Origin: Burkholderiales bacterium
GTDB lineage: Bacteria; Pseudomonadota; Gammaproteobacteria; Burkholderiales; Burkholderiaceae_C
Length of the DNA stretch: 14,173 nt
Reading direction: 5' to 3'
Assembly: GCA_013205525.1 (NCBI GenBank)
Contig: JABMMR010000023.1
Span: 1-14,173 of the forward strand
How positions within the stretch are numbered: the first letter of the stretch is position 1; each line of letters starts with the position of its first letter. This document shows positions 1-6,549 of this stretch, piece after piece. Position numbers and translations under genes: made by a program. A model generated the notes under the pieces. That model did no database searches. It was given only the letters and a program-made list of their open reading frames with translations, and was not told the origin of the DNA.

Positions 1-2
1 CT

Positions 3-341
3 TCATCGGTTTTGTTGGCCGCTTATGTGGCGCACATGGGTGAGGGTTTGAGCCCATCAGCTTTGAAGTCGGTGCAGTCTGCGTTGCAAATGCTGCAAAT
101 CCATGTATTGGCGATGCTGGGGGTTTGTGCTGTCGCCTTGCTGCATAAAGCCAGCAAAGTTTTGCTCTTGTCTGCGGCTTTGTTTTTATTGGGTTTGCTC
201 ATGTTCAGCCTGAACATTTGCTTGATACATTTGGGCGGGATCACAGTTTTCAGATCATTAACGCCCTATGGCGGCATGGCGTTTATGGCCGCTTGGTTGA
301 GTCTGGCAGTGTGGGCACTTCGCGTACCTCGGCCTCAATGA
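3..341 (+). CDS. DUF423 family inner-membrane protein, 5' truncated
   Basis: This is the C-terminal part of a small hydrophobic protein; its reading frame is open back to the window edge, so the start lies upstream. The visible ~112 residues contain about three hydrophobic helices. The last part, with a 'LGGITVFRSLTPYGGMAFMA' stretch, resembles the conserved C-terminal end of DUF423 (YgdD-like) proteins, where a Gly/Pro-rich 'TPxGG' turn precedes the last helix. The N-terminal 'GAHGL'-type region typical of the family would correspond to the 'YVAHMGEGLS' segment near the edge. The function of the family is unknown and its location is the inner membrane. The stop at 339-341 lies inside the convergent small membrane protein gene on the other strand. 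The family call rests on motif resemblance and is fairly secure; the missing start prevents a full length comparison. Confidence 0.75.
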   Translation, partial: SSVLLAAYVAHMGEGLSPSALKSVQSALQMLQIHVLAMLGVCAVALLHKASKVLLLSAALFLLGLLMFSLNICLIHLGGITVFRSLTPYGGMAFMAAWLSLAVWALRVPRPQ

Positions 342-552
342 TGTCTTCGTTGGTGCTGCCTCTGCGCATGTGTTGCGCGGCTTGTTTTTTCCATTGGCGG
401 TAGCTGCTGAAAATCACCGCGATGTGCGGTTTTTTCCCGCTAATTAGCCAGCGCAGCAGGCCAAGCGTGAGGCCCAAGAGCGAGAACAGCAACACCATCA
501 ACAGCATGAAACCAGCCATCAAAAACAAAAAAATGCGTACCAGCCAATTCAT
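283..552 (-). CDS. small hydrophobic membrane protein, hypothetical
   Basis: An 89-residue protein. A strongly hydrophobic N-terminal half (about residues 4-37, Leu/Phe/Met-rich, one long or two short membrane segments) is followed by a basic stretch ('RQWKKQAAQHMRR') and an acidic tail containing 'DIIEAEVREV'. Short proteins with a membrane segment followed by an 'xVxEAEVREV'-like tail occur widely in Burkholderiales as uncharacterised genes, and this one fits that pattern. The ATG at 550-552 has no clear Shine-Dalgarno sequence. Its last ~59 bp overlap the 3' end of the DUF423 gene on the opposite strand, so one of the two ends is read from both strands. No function can be assigned. That it is a real gene is likely but not certain, because the overlap is unusually long. 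Confidence 0.6.
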   Translation of the reverse strand: MNWLVRIFLFLMAGFMLLMVLLFSLLGLTLGLLRWLISGKKPHIAVIFSSYRQWKKQAAQHMRRGSTNEDIIEAEVREVPTLPDSTKRP

Positions 553-671
553 GTGGGTGCTTTAGGGTGAGGCCGTCAAACTGACGTGTACCTATTGTCG
601 TTGACGCCATGGGGTGAAACCCTGAGGAGCTTTGGCTCTAAACTGGATGTCATTCTTTCAAGGACACCATC

Positions 672-965
672 ATGCCAAAAGCCTATTTGTTAAGCATTTA
701 CCAAGAAACCAAAGATGCGGATGCGGTTGCCGCTTACGCCAAGCTGGCCTTGCCCGCCATACAGGCCGCTGGAGGCATATTTTTGGCTCGCGGTATGCCG
801 GCCGCTGTGAAAGAAAGCGGCAAGATGGAGCGCACCGTGCTCATCGAATTCGCCGATTTGGCTTCAGCCTTGGCGGTGTACGACAGCCCCGCCTACCAAG
901 AGGCTTTGCTGGCTTTAGGCACAAACGCCGTGGTTCGAGACATGCGCATCATCGAGGGTGTCTGA
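672..965 (+). CDS. DUF1330 family protein
   Basis: A complete 97-residue protein matching the DUF1330 pattern, a dimeric alpha+beta (ferredoxin-like) barrel. Visible family features are an N-terminal 'MPKAYLLSIYQET' strand, 'YAKLALPAIQAAGGIFLARG', 'RTVLIEFADLASALAVYDSPAYQ' and the terminal 'VRDMRIIEGV'. No enzymatic activity is established for the family, and small dimeric barrels of this kind often bind small molecules or heme-like ligands. The start is supported by AAGGA at 660-664, seven bases before the ATG. The gene ends only two bases before the aminotransferase ATG, so the two are probably cotranscribed and translationally coupled. The protein is cytoplasmic, with no signal peptide. 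The family call is strong; the role is unknown. Confidence 0.88.
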   Translation: MPKAYLLSIYQETKDADAVAAYAKLALPAIQAAGGIFLARGMPAAVKESGKMERTVLIEFADLASALAVYDSPAYQEALLALGTNAVVRDMRIIEGV

Positions 966-967
966 GC

Positions 968-2173
968 ATGACAGCCTTGAGTCAACGTGCGCAAAGTCTG
1001 GGCACTGAAAACGCCTTCGTGGTGTTGGCTGAAGTCAATAAGCTGATTCGTGAAGGTCGCAACATCATTTCGTTTTGCATTGGCCAGCCTGACTTTGCCA
1101 CCCCGCAGCACATTCAAGACGCGGGCATCGCGGCCATTACGCAAGGCAAGCACGGCTACACCCCATCGGCCGGCATCCCCGAGTTGCGCCAAGCTGCCGC
1201 AGACTATTTTTCGCGCACGCGTGGCATTCAAGTTGATGCCGATGATGTGGTGGTGGGCGCGGGTGCCAAGCCCTTTATTGGATACACGATTCAATCGGTG
1301 ACCGACTACGGAGCAGGCGACGAGGTCATTTACCCGGTCCCTGGTTTCCCGATTTACGACTCGCAAATCAAGGCCAATGGCGCGGTAGGTGTGCCCATCT
1401 TTTTGCGTGAATCGCGTAACTTTGGCTTTGACCCGCAAGAGTTGACAGAAAAAATCACCCCCAAAACCAAGTTGCTCATCCTCAACTCCCCGCAAAACCC
1501 CACGGGCGGCATCATCCCCAAGGCCGACTTGGAGGCGATTGCCGAGATCTTGCGTAAGCACCCGCAAGTGTGGGTGTTCGCCGATGAGATTTACGGTCAA
1601 TTGGTCTATGACGGCGAGTTCCATTCCATCGCTTCCTTGCCAGGCATGCAAGAGCGCACCATCATCTCCGACGGTTGCTCCAAGACTTGGGCCATGACGG
1701 GCTGGCGTTTGGGCTTTACCGCCAACAAAAAGCTGGCGCCTTTATTTACCAACTGGATCACCAACACCGAGTCCTGCGCATCTCATATTACTCAGTGGGC
1801 GGGTGTGGCTGCATTGAACGGACCGCAAGACGATGCGCATCATATGCGTGAGGTGTTTTTAAAGCGGCGCAACCTGATTGTGAATTTGCTCAACCAAATT
1901 CCTGGTGTGAGTTGCCAAAGTCCGGGTGGGGCTTTCTATGTTTGGCCCAATGTGAGCGAGGCTTGTCGCCTCACCCGTTGCGCAGACTCCGAGGAGTTTC
2001 GCAAGCGCTTGCTTCTTGAAGCCGGCGTGGCGGTGCTGGCGGACATTCACTTTGGCCCGCGCGTGCCTGGAGACGGTCAACACATACGCTTTAGCTATGC
2101 GGCTTCTGATGAAGCCATCCACGCCGGTTTACAGCGCATGGGTGAATTTATTCACAAAAATACACAAGCCTAA
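968..2173 (+). CDS. PLP-dependent aminotransferase, class I/II
   Basis: A 401-residue fold-type I aminotransferase of the AspC/AlaT-like family, which transfers an amino group between an amino acid and a 2-oxo acid using pyridoxal phosphate. Visible features in order are 'IGQPDF' near the N-terminus, 'GYTPSAGIPELR' (substrate lid and dimer region), 'SPQNPTGG' (the Asn contacting PLP), 'ADEIYGQLVYDG' (Asp and Tyr at the cofactor ring), the Schiff-base lysine K239 in 'SDGCSKTWAMTGWRLG', and a C-terminal Arg in 'HIRFSYAASDEAI' that would hold the substrate carboxylate. Length is normal for the family. The ATG at 968 was chosen over an in-frame opening from 632, because homologous N-termini begin at about 'MTALSQRAQSL' and the earlier part overlaps the DUF1330 gene in another frame. 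The exact substrate (Asp, Ala or branched/aromatic) cannot be decided from sequence. It is the second gene of a two-gene unit. Confidence 0.92.
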   Translation: MTALSQRAQSLGTENAFVVLAEVNKLIREGRNIISFCIGQPDFATPQHIQDAGIAAITQGKHGYTPSAGIPELRQAAADYFSRTRGIQVDADDVVVGAGAKPFIGYTIQSVTDYGAGDEVIYPVPGFPIYDSQIKANGAVGVPIFLRESRNFGFDPQELTEKITPKTKLLILNSPQNPTGGIIPKADLEAIAEILRKHPQVWVFADEIYGQLVYDGEFHSIASLPGMQERTIISDGCSKTWAMTGWRLGFTANKKLAPLFTNWITNTESCASHITQWAGVAALNGPQDDAHHMREVFLKRRNLIVNLLNQIPGVSCQSPGGAFYVWPNVSEACRLTRCADSEEFRKRLLLEAGVAVLADIHFGPRVPGDGQHIRFSYAASDEAIHAGLQRMGEFIHKNTQA

Positions 2174-2186
2174 AAAGCCACCCCTC

Positions 2187-2990
2187 TTAACGAAGGATGT
2201 TCTTGAGTAATTTGTCATTGTCCATAACCATGGCCGACTCGAAGGTGCTTGAAAACAATTTAGCGCCACGCATCAACATACGCGTGGGCACGCCATGGGC
2301 ATAAGAGATAGCCTGTCGTGCAAACAAGACCGGCCCCTTGGGGCTGAGCCGCACTTGAAATTTTTGTTGCGTGACTTTCTCATTGACTTGTTTGCAAAAT
2401 GCTTCCATGGTGGCTTGAGGCGTGTCAACACTGGTAGAAAAGCCTTGGCCAATGAAAATGATTTGCTTGGTGTCACCTGCCACCCGCGTCCAAAAGGGAT
2501 AGAAGAAACCACGCGAGCCGTAAACATCCCCATTTTTTTCAAGCCGCGCGTCGGTGCGGTTGGCTTTATAGAGGTCACTGACGAGTTCATTGGTGACCTC
2601 TAGAGGTTTCCAAACCTTGATGTTTTCATCGGCCATTTGGGCGCGCGACTCTTCAAACAGCTCGAGGAGCTTGGCAGACAAAACAGGGACTTGGCTTTTC
2701 AGATACCCCGCCGAGCGCAGCGTTGTTCCCAGGAGGAGTTGCAACTCGTCAAATTGGGGCGCTTTGATATGTATGGCCGAGGGTGCTGTTTGGGAAAAGG
2801 AATCGCGGTAATAGCGTTCAGGCTTGGGCATGACGAAATCTTGAAAAAGTTCAATGTCTCTCACCAGCTTATCTACTGTCATGCCAAAGAAAAAATGGCG
2901 CAATTCTTTTTGCTCCATCACATTTTTGTAGAACAGGTTGATGCCGTCGACCAATTTCTCTCTGTTGTCTGGCGTGTCCAGTAGTTGCAT
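2187..2990 (-). CDS. globin-like (truncated hemoglobin-type) N-terminal domain fused to an unknown C-terminal domain
   Basis: A 267-residue protein with two parts. Residues ~8-120 follow the group I truncated-hemoglobin pattern: 'LVDGINLFYKNVMEQKELRHFF' has the B-helix Phe-Tyr (F20, Y21) and the CD-loop Phe pair (F33, F34), and 'IKAPQFDELQLLLGTTLRSAG' matches the segment after the F helix. When F80 is aligned with the conserved Phe of that segment, the position of the heme-binding proximal His (F8) is P70; the only nearby His is H74. Heme binding is therefore doubtful or differently arranged. Residues ~125-267 contain 'YGSRGFFYPFWTRV' and 'IIFIGQGFSTS' and match no family I recognise. There is no signal peptide. 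The ATG at 2988-2990 has only a distant AAGGAAGAG upstream. The gene is convergent with the aminotransferase (13-bp gap) and divergent from the hydrolase, with an FNR-type box between them. The ORF is secure; the globin assignment is an inference from motifs. Confidence 0.7.
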   Translation of the reverse strand: MQLLDTPDNREKLVDGINLFYKNVMEQKELRHFFFGMTVDKLVRDIELFQDFVMPKPERYYRDSFSQTAPSAIHIKAPQFDELQLLLGTTLRSAGYLKSQVPVLSAKLLELFEESRAQMADENIKVWKPLEVTNELVSDLYKANRTDARLEKNGDVYGSRGFFYPFWTRVAGDTKQIIFIGQGFSTSVDTPQATMEAFCKQVNEKVTQQKFQVRLSPKGPVLFARQAISYAHGVPTRMLMRGAKLFSSTFESAMVMDNDKLLKNILR

Positions 2991-3024
2991 CTTTTGGCTT
3001 TCTCTTCCTTGTTTACGATTTTGT

Positions 3025-3038
3025 AATTATCGTTAATT
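3025..3038. repeat. imperfect inverted repeat in the leader of the globin-like gene
   Basis: AATTA-TCGT-TAATT, five-base arms around a four-base centre, 35 bp upstream of the globin-like start codon. It shares the octamer TAATTATC (3024-3031) with the perfect FNR-type box at 3122-3139, and aligned on that core it matches the FNR consensus at only 6 of 10 positions. It could be a weak second regulator site or chance in AT-rich DNA. Confidence 0.3.
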
Positions 3039-3121
3039 CTATGAAAAATCGATGGTCAAAACCCGTTTTACACTTTCAGTATCGACTCAAAAAGTTTTAA
3101 ATTAAATTCTTTTTTAGAAAA

Positions 3122-3139
3122 GTTTGATAATTATCAAAC
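3122..3139. promoter_or_regulatory. perfect FNR/ANR-type binding site in a divergent promoter region
   Basis: An uninterrupted 18-bp palindrome, GTTTGATAATTATCAAAC, contains the full FNR/ANR/DNR consensus TTGAT-N4-ATCAA at 3124-3137. It lies in the 161-bp AT-rich gap between the globin-like gene (starts 2990, minus) and the hydrolase gene (starts 3152, plus). Its centre is 21.5 bp before the hydrolase ATG, too close for classic activation of that gene but suitable for repression. For the minus-strand gene, a TTTAAT -10-like hexamer at 3101-3106 or TTTAAA at 3096-3101 would put the site near -37 to -42, the usual activating position. The site is plainly visible. That an FNR-family regulator binds it is inferred; a Fur-like site (GATAAT/ATTATC halves) is a weaker alternative. 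Confidence 0.7.
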
Positions 3140-3151
3140 ATATCAAGGTTT

Positions 3152-3994
3152 ATGGCTCAAAAACATACTTCTCCCATGGTTTTGGTTCACGGCGCATGGC
3201 ACGGCGCATGGTGCTGGAAAAAATTGCTTCCTTTGTTGCGTGAAAAAGGGTTCACTGTTTATACACCCACGCAAACAGGGGTGGGCGAAAACGCCAGTCT
3301 ACTCTCTAGGCACATCACTTTAAATACTTTTATCGAAGACATCGCAGATTTCCTCATCAGCCATGACTTGCAGGATGTGGTCTTGGTGGGCCATAGCTTT
3401 GCGGGCATCAGCATCAGCGGTGTGGCAGACCGCATGCCAGAGCGCATTCGTCATTTGGTCTACCTAGACGCCTTGTTGCTGCAAAGTGGGCAAAAGGTGT
3501 TTGACATCATCCCCCCCGAGATGGCGGCGGCCAGGCGTGAAATTGCCAGGCAAACATCGGGGGGACTTTCTTTGCCCGCCCCCGACCCCGCAGCTTTGGG
3601 GGTGACGGATGAAATTGATGCGCAATGGGTCAAAGAAAATTGCACGCCGCATCCGCTGTCTACCTACGAAAGTACTTTGCATTTAAGCCACCCCTTGGGC
3701 AATGGATTGCCTGCAAGCTATATCGCTGTGACGCCGCATTACTTGGCCACCACAGCCTCGCGTGACTACGCCCGTTCGCGCAGCGATTGGCAGTATGCAG
3801 AGATGGCGGGCGGCCACGACGCCATGGTCACCTCGCCTGCGCATCTTTGCCGGTTGATAGAAGATGTGGTTGACTCCAAGCCTGTGCGCAAACCCTCTAT
3901 GGAAGACCGAGCCCTCAAATTTATCGAAGGTCACAACCTCGAGATTTGGACAGGTATTGCGCTGTTGGTCGTGCTGGTGGTGGTCTTCAAATAA
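3152..3994 (+). CDS. alpha/beta hydrolase (plant methylesterase/EstC-like) with C-terminal membrane anchor
   Basis: A 280-residue alpha/beta hydrolase of the esterase/hydroxynitrile-lyase-like group. Seen are the oxyanion-hole motif 'VLVHGAWHGAWCW' (residues 10-22), the nucleophile elbow 'VGHSFAG' with S82, and the catalytic His H222 in 'GGHDAM'. The acid residue is not obvious, because the position where plant esterases carry Asp reads His here (H196). Substrates are probably esters, but the natural one cannot be read. Unusually, after the hydrolase fold a charged linker (~243-265) leads to a Val/Leu-rich segment (about 267-279) that ends the protein, as expected for a tail anchor with the enzyme facing the cytoplasm. 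The ATG at 3152 follows an in-frame stop at 3128, so it cannot start much earlier; its Shine-Dalgarno (AAGG, 3 bases away) is poor. It ends convergently, 12 bp from the acyl-CoA synthetase stop. Confidence 0.85.
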   Translation: MAQKHTSPMVLVHGAWHGAWCWKKLLPLLREKGFTVYTPTQTGVGENASLLSRHITLNTFIEDIADFLISHDLQDVVLVGHSFAGISISGVADRMPERIRHLVYLDALLLQSGQKVFDIIPPEMAAARREIARQTSGGLSLPAPDPAALGVTDEIDAQWVKENCTPHPLSTYESTLHLSHPLGNGLPASYIAVTPHYLATTASRDYARSRSDWQYAEMAGGHDAMVTSPAHLCRLIEDVVDSKPVRKPSMEDRALKFIEGHNLEIWTGIALLVVLVVVFK

Positions 3995-4006
3995 GCTAAC
4001 TGAGAT

Positions 4007-5644
4007 TCAAAGCGCCTTGGCTTTTTCTCGCAACTGAAACTTTTGAATCTTGCCCGTGGAGGTTTTGGGGATGGCTTCGAAGACAAATGTTCTAGGGATT
4101 TTGTAACCCGCCAGCAGCGATTGGCAGTGCGCTTTTAACTGCTCTGCATCGACCGCGTGTCCGGTGTGCAGTTCCACAAACGCCAGCGGCGTTTCGCCCC
4201 ATTTTTCGTCTGGCTTGGCCACCACCGCGCAGGCCAGTACGGCGGGGTGGCGGTAAAGCGCATCTTCCACCTCGATGCTGCTGATGTTTTCGCCGCCCGA
4301 GATGATGATGTCTTTGTTGCGGTCTTTGATCTTCACATAGCCGTGGGCGTCCATCACACCCAAGTCGCCCGAGTGAAACCAGCCGCCGTCAAAGGCTTGA
4401 TCGGTGGCGCTGGGGTTTTTCAAATAGCCCTTCATGACGATATTGCCGCGAAACATGATCTCGCCCATGGTCTGCCCATCGGCGGGTATGTCAACCAAAC
4501 TTTGCGGGTCTTTCACCGCCATGCCTTCTTGCAAGGGATATCGAACCCCTTGTCGGCCGTTGAGCAAACTTTGTTCGTCTAAAGTTTTGTCAGCCCAGTC
4601 AGCGCGTTTAACGCATACCGATGCAGGGCCATAAACCTCAGTCAGACCATACACATGGGTGATATCAAACCCCAGATTGGCCATGCCCTCCAACATGGAC
4701 GCCGGCGGGCTCGCACCTGCCACCATGCCTTTGACGCGCTGCGTGACCGCCGCTTGCTGCTGCGCGGGGGCTTGTATCAACAGGTTGTGCACCACAGGCG
4801 CTGCACAGTAGTGGTCTACGCGGTGGTCTGCCATGGTTTGCAATATCAGCGCAGCGTCAATTTTGCGCAAACACACATTCACACCGCCCAGCATGGCCAC
4901 CGTCCAAGGAAAGCACCAGCCATTGCAATGAAACATGGGCAGGGTCCACAGATAGCGAGGGAAATTGGGCATGTGCCAAGTCACTGCATTGCTGACGGCG
5001 TTCAAGTACGCACCTCGGTGGTGGGTGACCACGCCTTTGGGGTCACCCGTGGTACCCGAGGTGTAGCTGACAGCAATCGCATCCCATTCGTCTTGTGGTC
5101 CGATCAATTGGGCCAAAGGTGGGTGCTGCTTTAACCACGCTTCGTATTCTTTGTCGCCAATGCGTTCACCCGTTCCGGTGTATTGGCTGTCGTCTACATC
5201 GATTACCAGCACATGGCGTTGGTATTGGCCATGCAGAAGGCCAAGTGCCTCTTTCATGGTGGCTGAAAATTCTCGGTCGGTGATGAGGATGCTGGCTTCG
5301 CAGTGGTTGATCTGCCAAGCGATCAATGAAGCATCAAGGCGCGTATTGAGGGCGTGCAACACCGCGTTCACCGCAGGCACGGCGTAGTGGGCTTCCAGCA
5401 TTTCAGGGGTGTTGGAGAGCATCACACTCACGGTAGCACCCCGTTGTATGCCCGCGGCCTGCAGCGCTGCTGCCAGTCGGGCGCTGCGCTCGCGCACCTG
5501 CGCCCAGTTGTAGCGGCGTCGCCCATGAATCACGGCAGGCAAGTCGGGGTAAATATCTGCACTGCGCTCCAGAAAGCTGACGGGCGAGAGAGCCGCAAAA
5601 TTGGCCGGCGTTTTAGCTAAGTCTTGCTCGTAAATGGAGGTCAT
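4007..5644 (-). CDS. AMP-forming acyl-CoA synthetase
   Basis: A 545-residue ANL-superfamily enzyme that activates a carboxylic acid as its acyl-adenylate and transfers it to CoA. Visible core motifs are the Ser/Thr/Gly-rich P-loop 'SYTSGTTGDPKG' near residue 192, 'VYGLTEVYGP', 'GWFHSGDLG' with the ribose-binding Asp, the hinge region 'IKDRNKDIIISGGENIS', and the catalytic lysine K532 in 'PKTSTGKIQK'. Length fits medium-chain and methylmercaptopropionate-CoA-ligase-like (DmdB-like) members. The acyl substrate is undetermined. The frame is open to a TTG at 5671 inside the preceding gene; I chose the ATG at 5644, which begins 14 bp after the crotonase stop and gives the usual 'MTSIYEQDL' N-terminus. 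It is the last gene of a three-gene minus-strand operon and probably works on the same substrate series as its neighbours. Confidence 0.92.
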   Translation of the reverse strand: MTSIYEQDLAKTPANFAALSPVSFLERSADIYPDLPAVIHGRRRYNWAQVRERSARLAAALQAAGIQRGATVSVMLSNTPEMLEAHYAVPAVNAVLHALNTRLDASLIAWQINHCEASILITDREFSATMKEALGLLHGQYQRHVLVIDVDDSQYTGTGERIGDKEYEAWLKQHPPLAQLIGPQDEWDAIAVSYTSGTTGDPKGVVTHHRGAYLNAVSNAVTWHMPNFPRYLWTLPMFHCNGWCFPWTVAMLGGVNVCLRKIDAALILQTMADHRVDHYCAAPVVHNLLIQAPAQQQAAVTQRVKGMVAGASPPASMLEGMANLGFDITHVYGLTEVYGPASVCVKRADWADKTLDEQSLLNGRQGVRYPLQEGMAVKDPQSLVDIPADGQTMGEIMFRGNIVMKGYLKNPSATDQAFDGGWFHSGDLGVMDAHGYVKIKDRNKDIIISGGENISSIEVEDALYRHPAVLACAVVAKPDEKWGETPLAFVELHTGHAVDAEQLKAHCQSLLAGYKIPRTFVFEAIPKTSTGKIQKFQLREKAKAL

Positions 5645-5658
5645 GGGTATGTGTTGGC

Positions 5659-6537
5659 TCAAGTCCACCAAGGGTAAAAGTTGGGCATGTCTGTGGAGGC
5701 TTTGTCGGTGAAAACAGGGGCTCGTTTTTCAAGGAATGAAGCCACGCCCTCTTTGCCACTGTTTTGGCTGGCATAAAAAATAGCCAGCGAATCCACATGG
5801 TGCGCTTTCAAAGGGTGGTCTTGCGCTGCATTGCGGTAAAGCATTTGCCGTGTGAGGGCGATGGCCACGGGGCTATGCGCCACTATTTTTCGTGCAATTT
5901 TGTAGGCTTCTTCCAGTAAAGCGTCTGCAGGGAACACCGCCTTGACATAGCCCGCTGACAGCAGGGTGTCGGCGTTGTGGATGTCGCCGGTGTAGCACCA
6001 CTCCAGCGCGGTTTGCAAGCCCACCAAGCGTGGCAAAAACCAGCTGGAGCAGGCTTCGGGCGTGATGCCGATTTTGTTGAACACAAAACCCACACGCGCT
6101 TTTTCTGAGGCCAAGCGGATGTCCATGGCACAAGTTATGGTGGCGCCTATGCCCACCGCCGCGCCGTTGATCGCACCGATGATGGGTTTTTTGCACTCGA
6201 ACATGGCCAAGGTGACTTTGCCGCCCGAGTCGCGCACCCCATCGACCATGGCCGGGCCATTGAGCTTGTCTTGCATGTCTTTCAGGGTGGGGCGCAGGTC
6301 TTGGTTCAAACCAAACACATTGCCCTCAATGCTCAAGTCCATGCCCGCGCAAAAAGCTTTGCCCGCACCGGTCACCACTATCGCGCCAACGTCGTCGTCC
6401 TCGCTGGCGCGGTTGAAGGCATGTATCAGCTCATGCGACATCTCGACGGTGAACGCATTCATGTGCTCGGGGCGGTTCAGGTTGAGGGTGAGTATGTGCT
6501 CGGCTACCTCGTAGCGCAGGGTGGTGTAGTTGGTCAT
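5659..6537 (-). CDS. enoyl-CoA hydratase/isomerase (crotonase) family protein
   Basis: A 292-residue crotonase-fold protein acting on acyl-CoA thioesters. The oxyanion hole is formed by 'AFCAGMDLS' (residues 61-69) and 'NGAAVGIGAT' (124-133), typical of the family. The two glutamates of classical enoyl-CoA hydratase are not in place: their alignment positions read T133 and F153. Instead there is E161 in 'GITPEACSSWFLPRLVG', the position of the catalytic Glu in delta3,delta2-enoyl-CoA isomerases ('PEGCSS'). An isomerase role is therefore at least as likely as hydration. About 40 extra residues lie between the two oxyanion segments. The frame extends to a TTG at 6546, but the ATG at 6537, 12 bp after the dehydrogenase stop, is the better start. 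Middle gene of the operon. Confidence 0.9.
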   Translation of the reverse strand: MTNYTTLRYEVAEHILTLNLNRPEHMNAFTVEMSHELIHAFNRASEDDDVGAIVVTGAGKAFCAGMDLSIEGNVFGLNQDLRPTLKDMQDKLNGPAMVDGVRDSGGKVTLAMFECKKPIIGAINGAAVGIGATITCAMDIRLASEKARVGFVFNKIGITPEACSSWFLPRLVGLQTALEWCYTGDIHNADTLLSAGYVKAVFPADALLEEAYKIARKIVAHSPVAIALTRQMLYRNAAQDHPLKAHHVDSLAIFYASQNSGKEGVASFLEKRAPVFTDKASTDMPNFYPWWT

Positions 6538-6549
6538 AGGGCTCAAGTG

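Noticed and set aside
571..583. CGTCA-aac-TGACG inverted repeat upstream of the DUF1330 gene
   Set aside because: Five-base arms with no promoter hexamers at proper spacing around it; chance is sufficient to explain it.
632..967. In-frame N-terminal extension of the aminotransferase back to 632
   Set aside because: It reads a Arg/His-rich, family-unlike sequence that overlaps the well-supported DUF1330 gene in another frame; the ATG at 968 gives a standard N-terminus.
893..1651. 252-codon open frame antisense to the aminotransferase
   Set aside because: It is the shadow of a GC-rich coding gene, with no recognisable family and no ribosome binding site of note.
3188..3211. Perfect tandem copy of the 12-mer CACGGCGCATGG
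   Set aside because: It encodes the conserved HGAWHGAW oxyanion motif of the hydrolase, so the repeat is explained by protein sequence.
4010..4027. Possible terminator hairpin (AAAGC/GCTTT followed by T's) between the convergent hydrolase and acyl-CoA synthetase genes
   Set aside because: The stem is only five base pairs, AT-rich, and lies within the coding end of the synthetase gene; too weak to call.
5645..5671. TTG start at 5671 for the acyl-CoA synthetase, overlapping the crotonase gene
   Set aside because: The ATG at 5644 follows the crotonase stop cleanly and gives the family-like N-terminus; the TTG adds nine residues without support.
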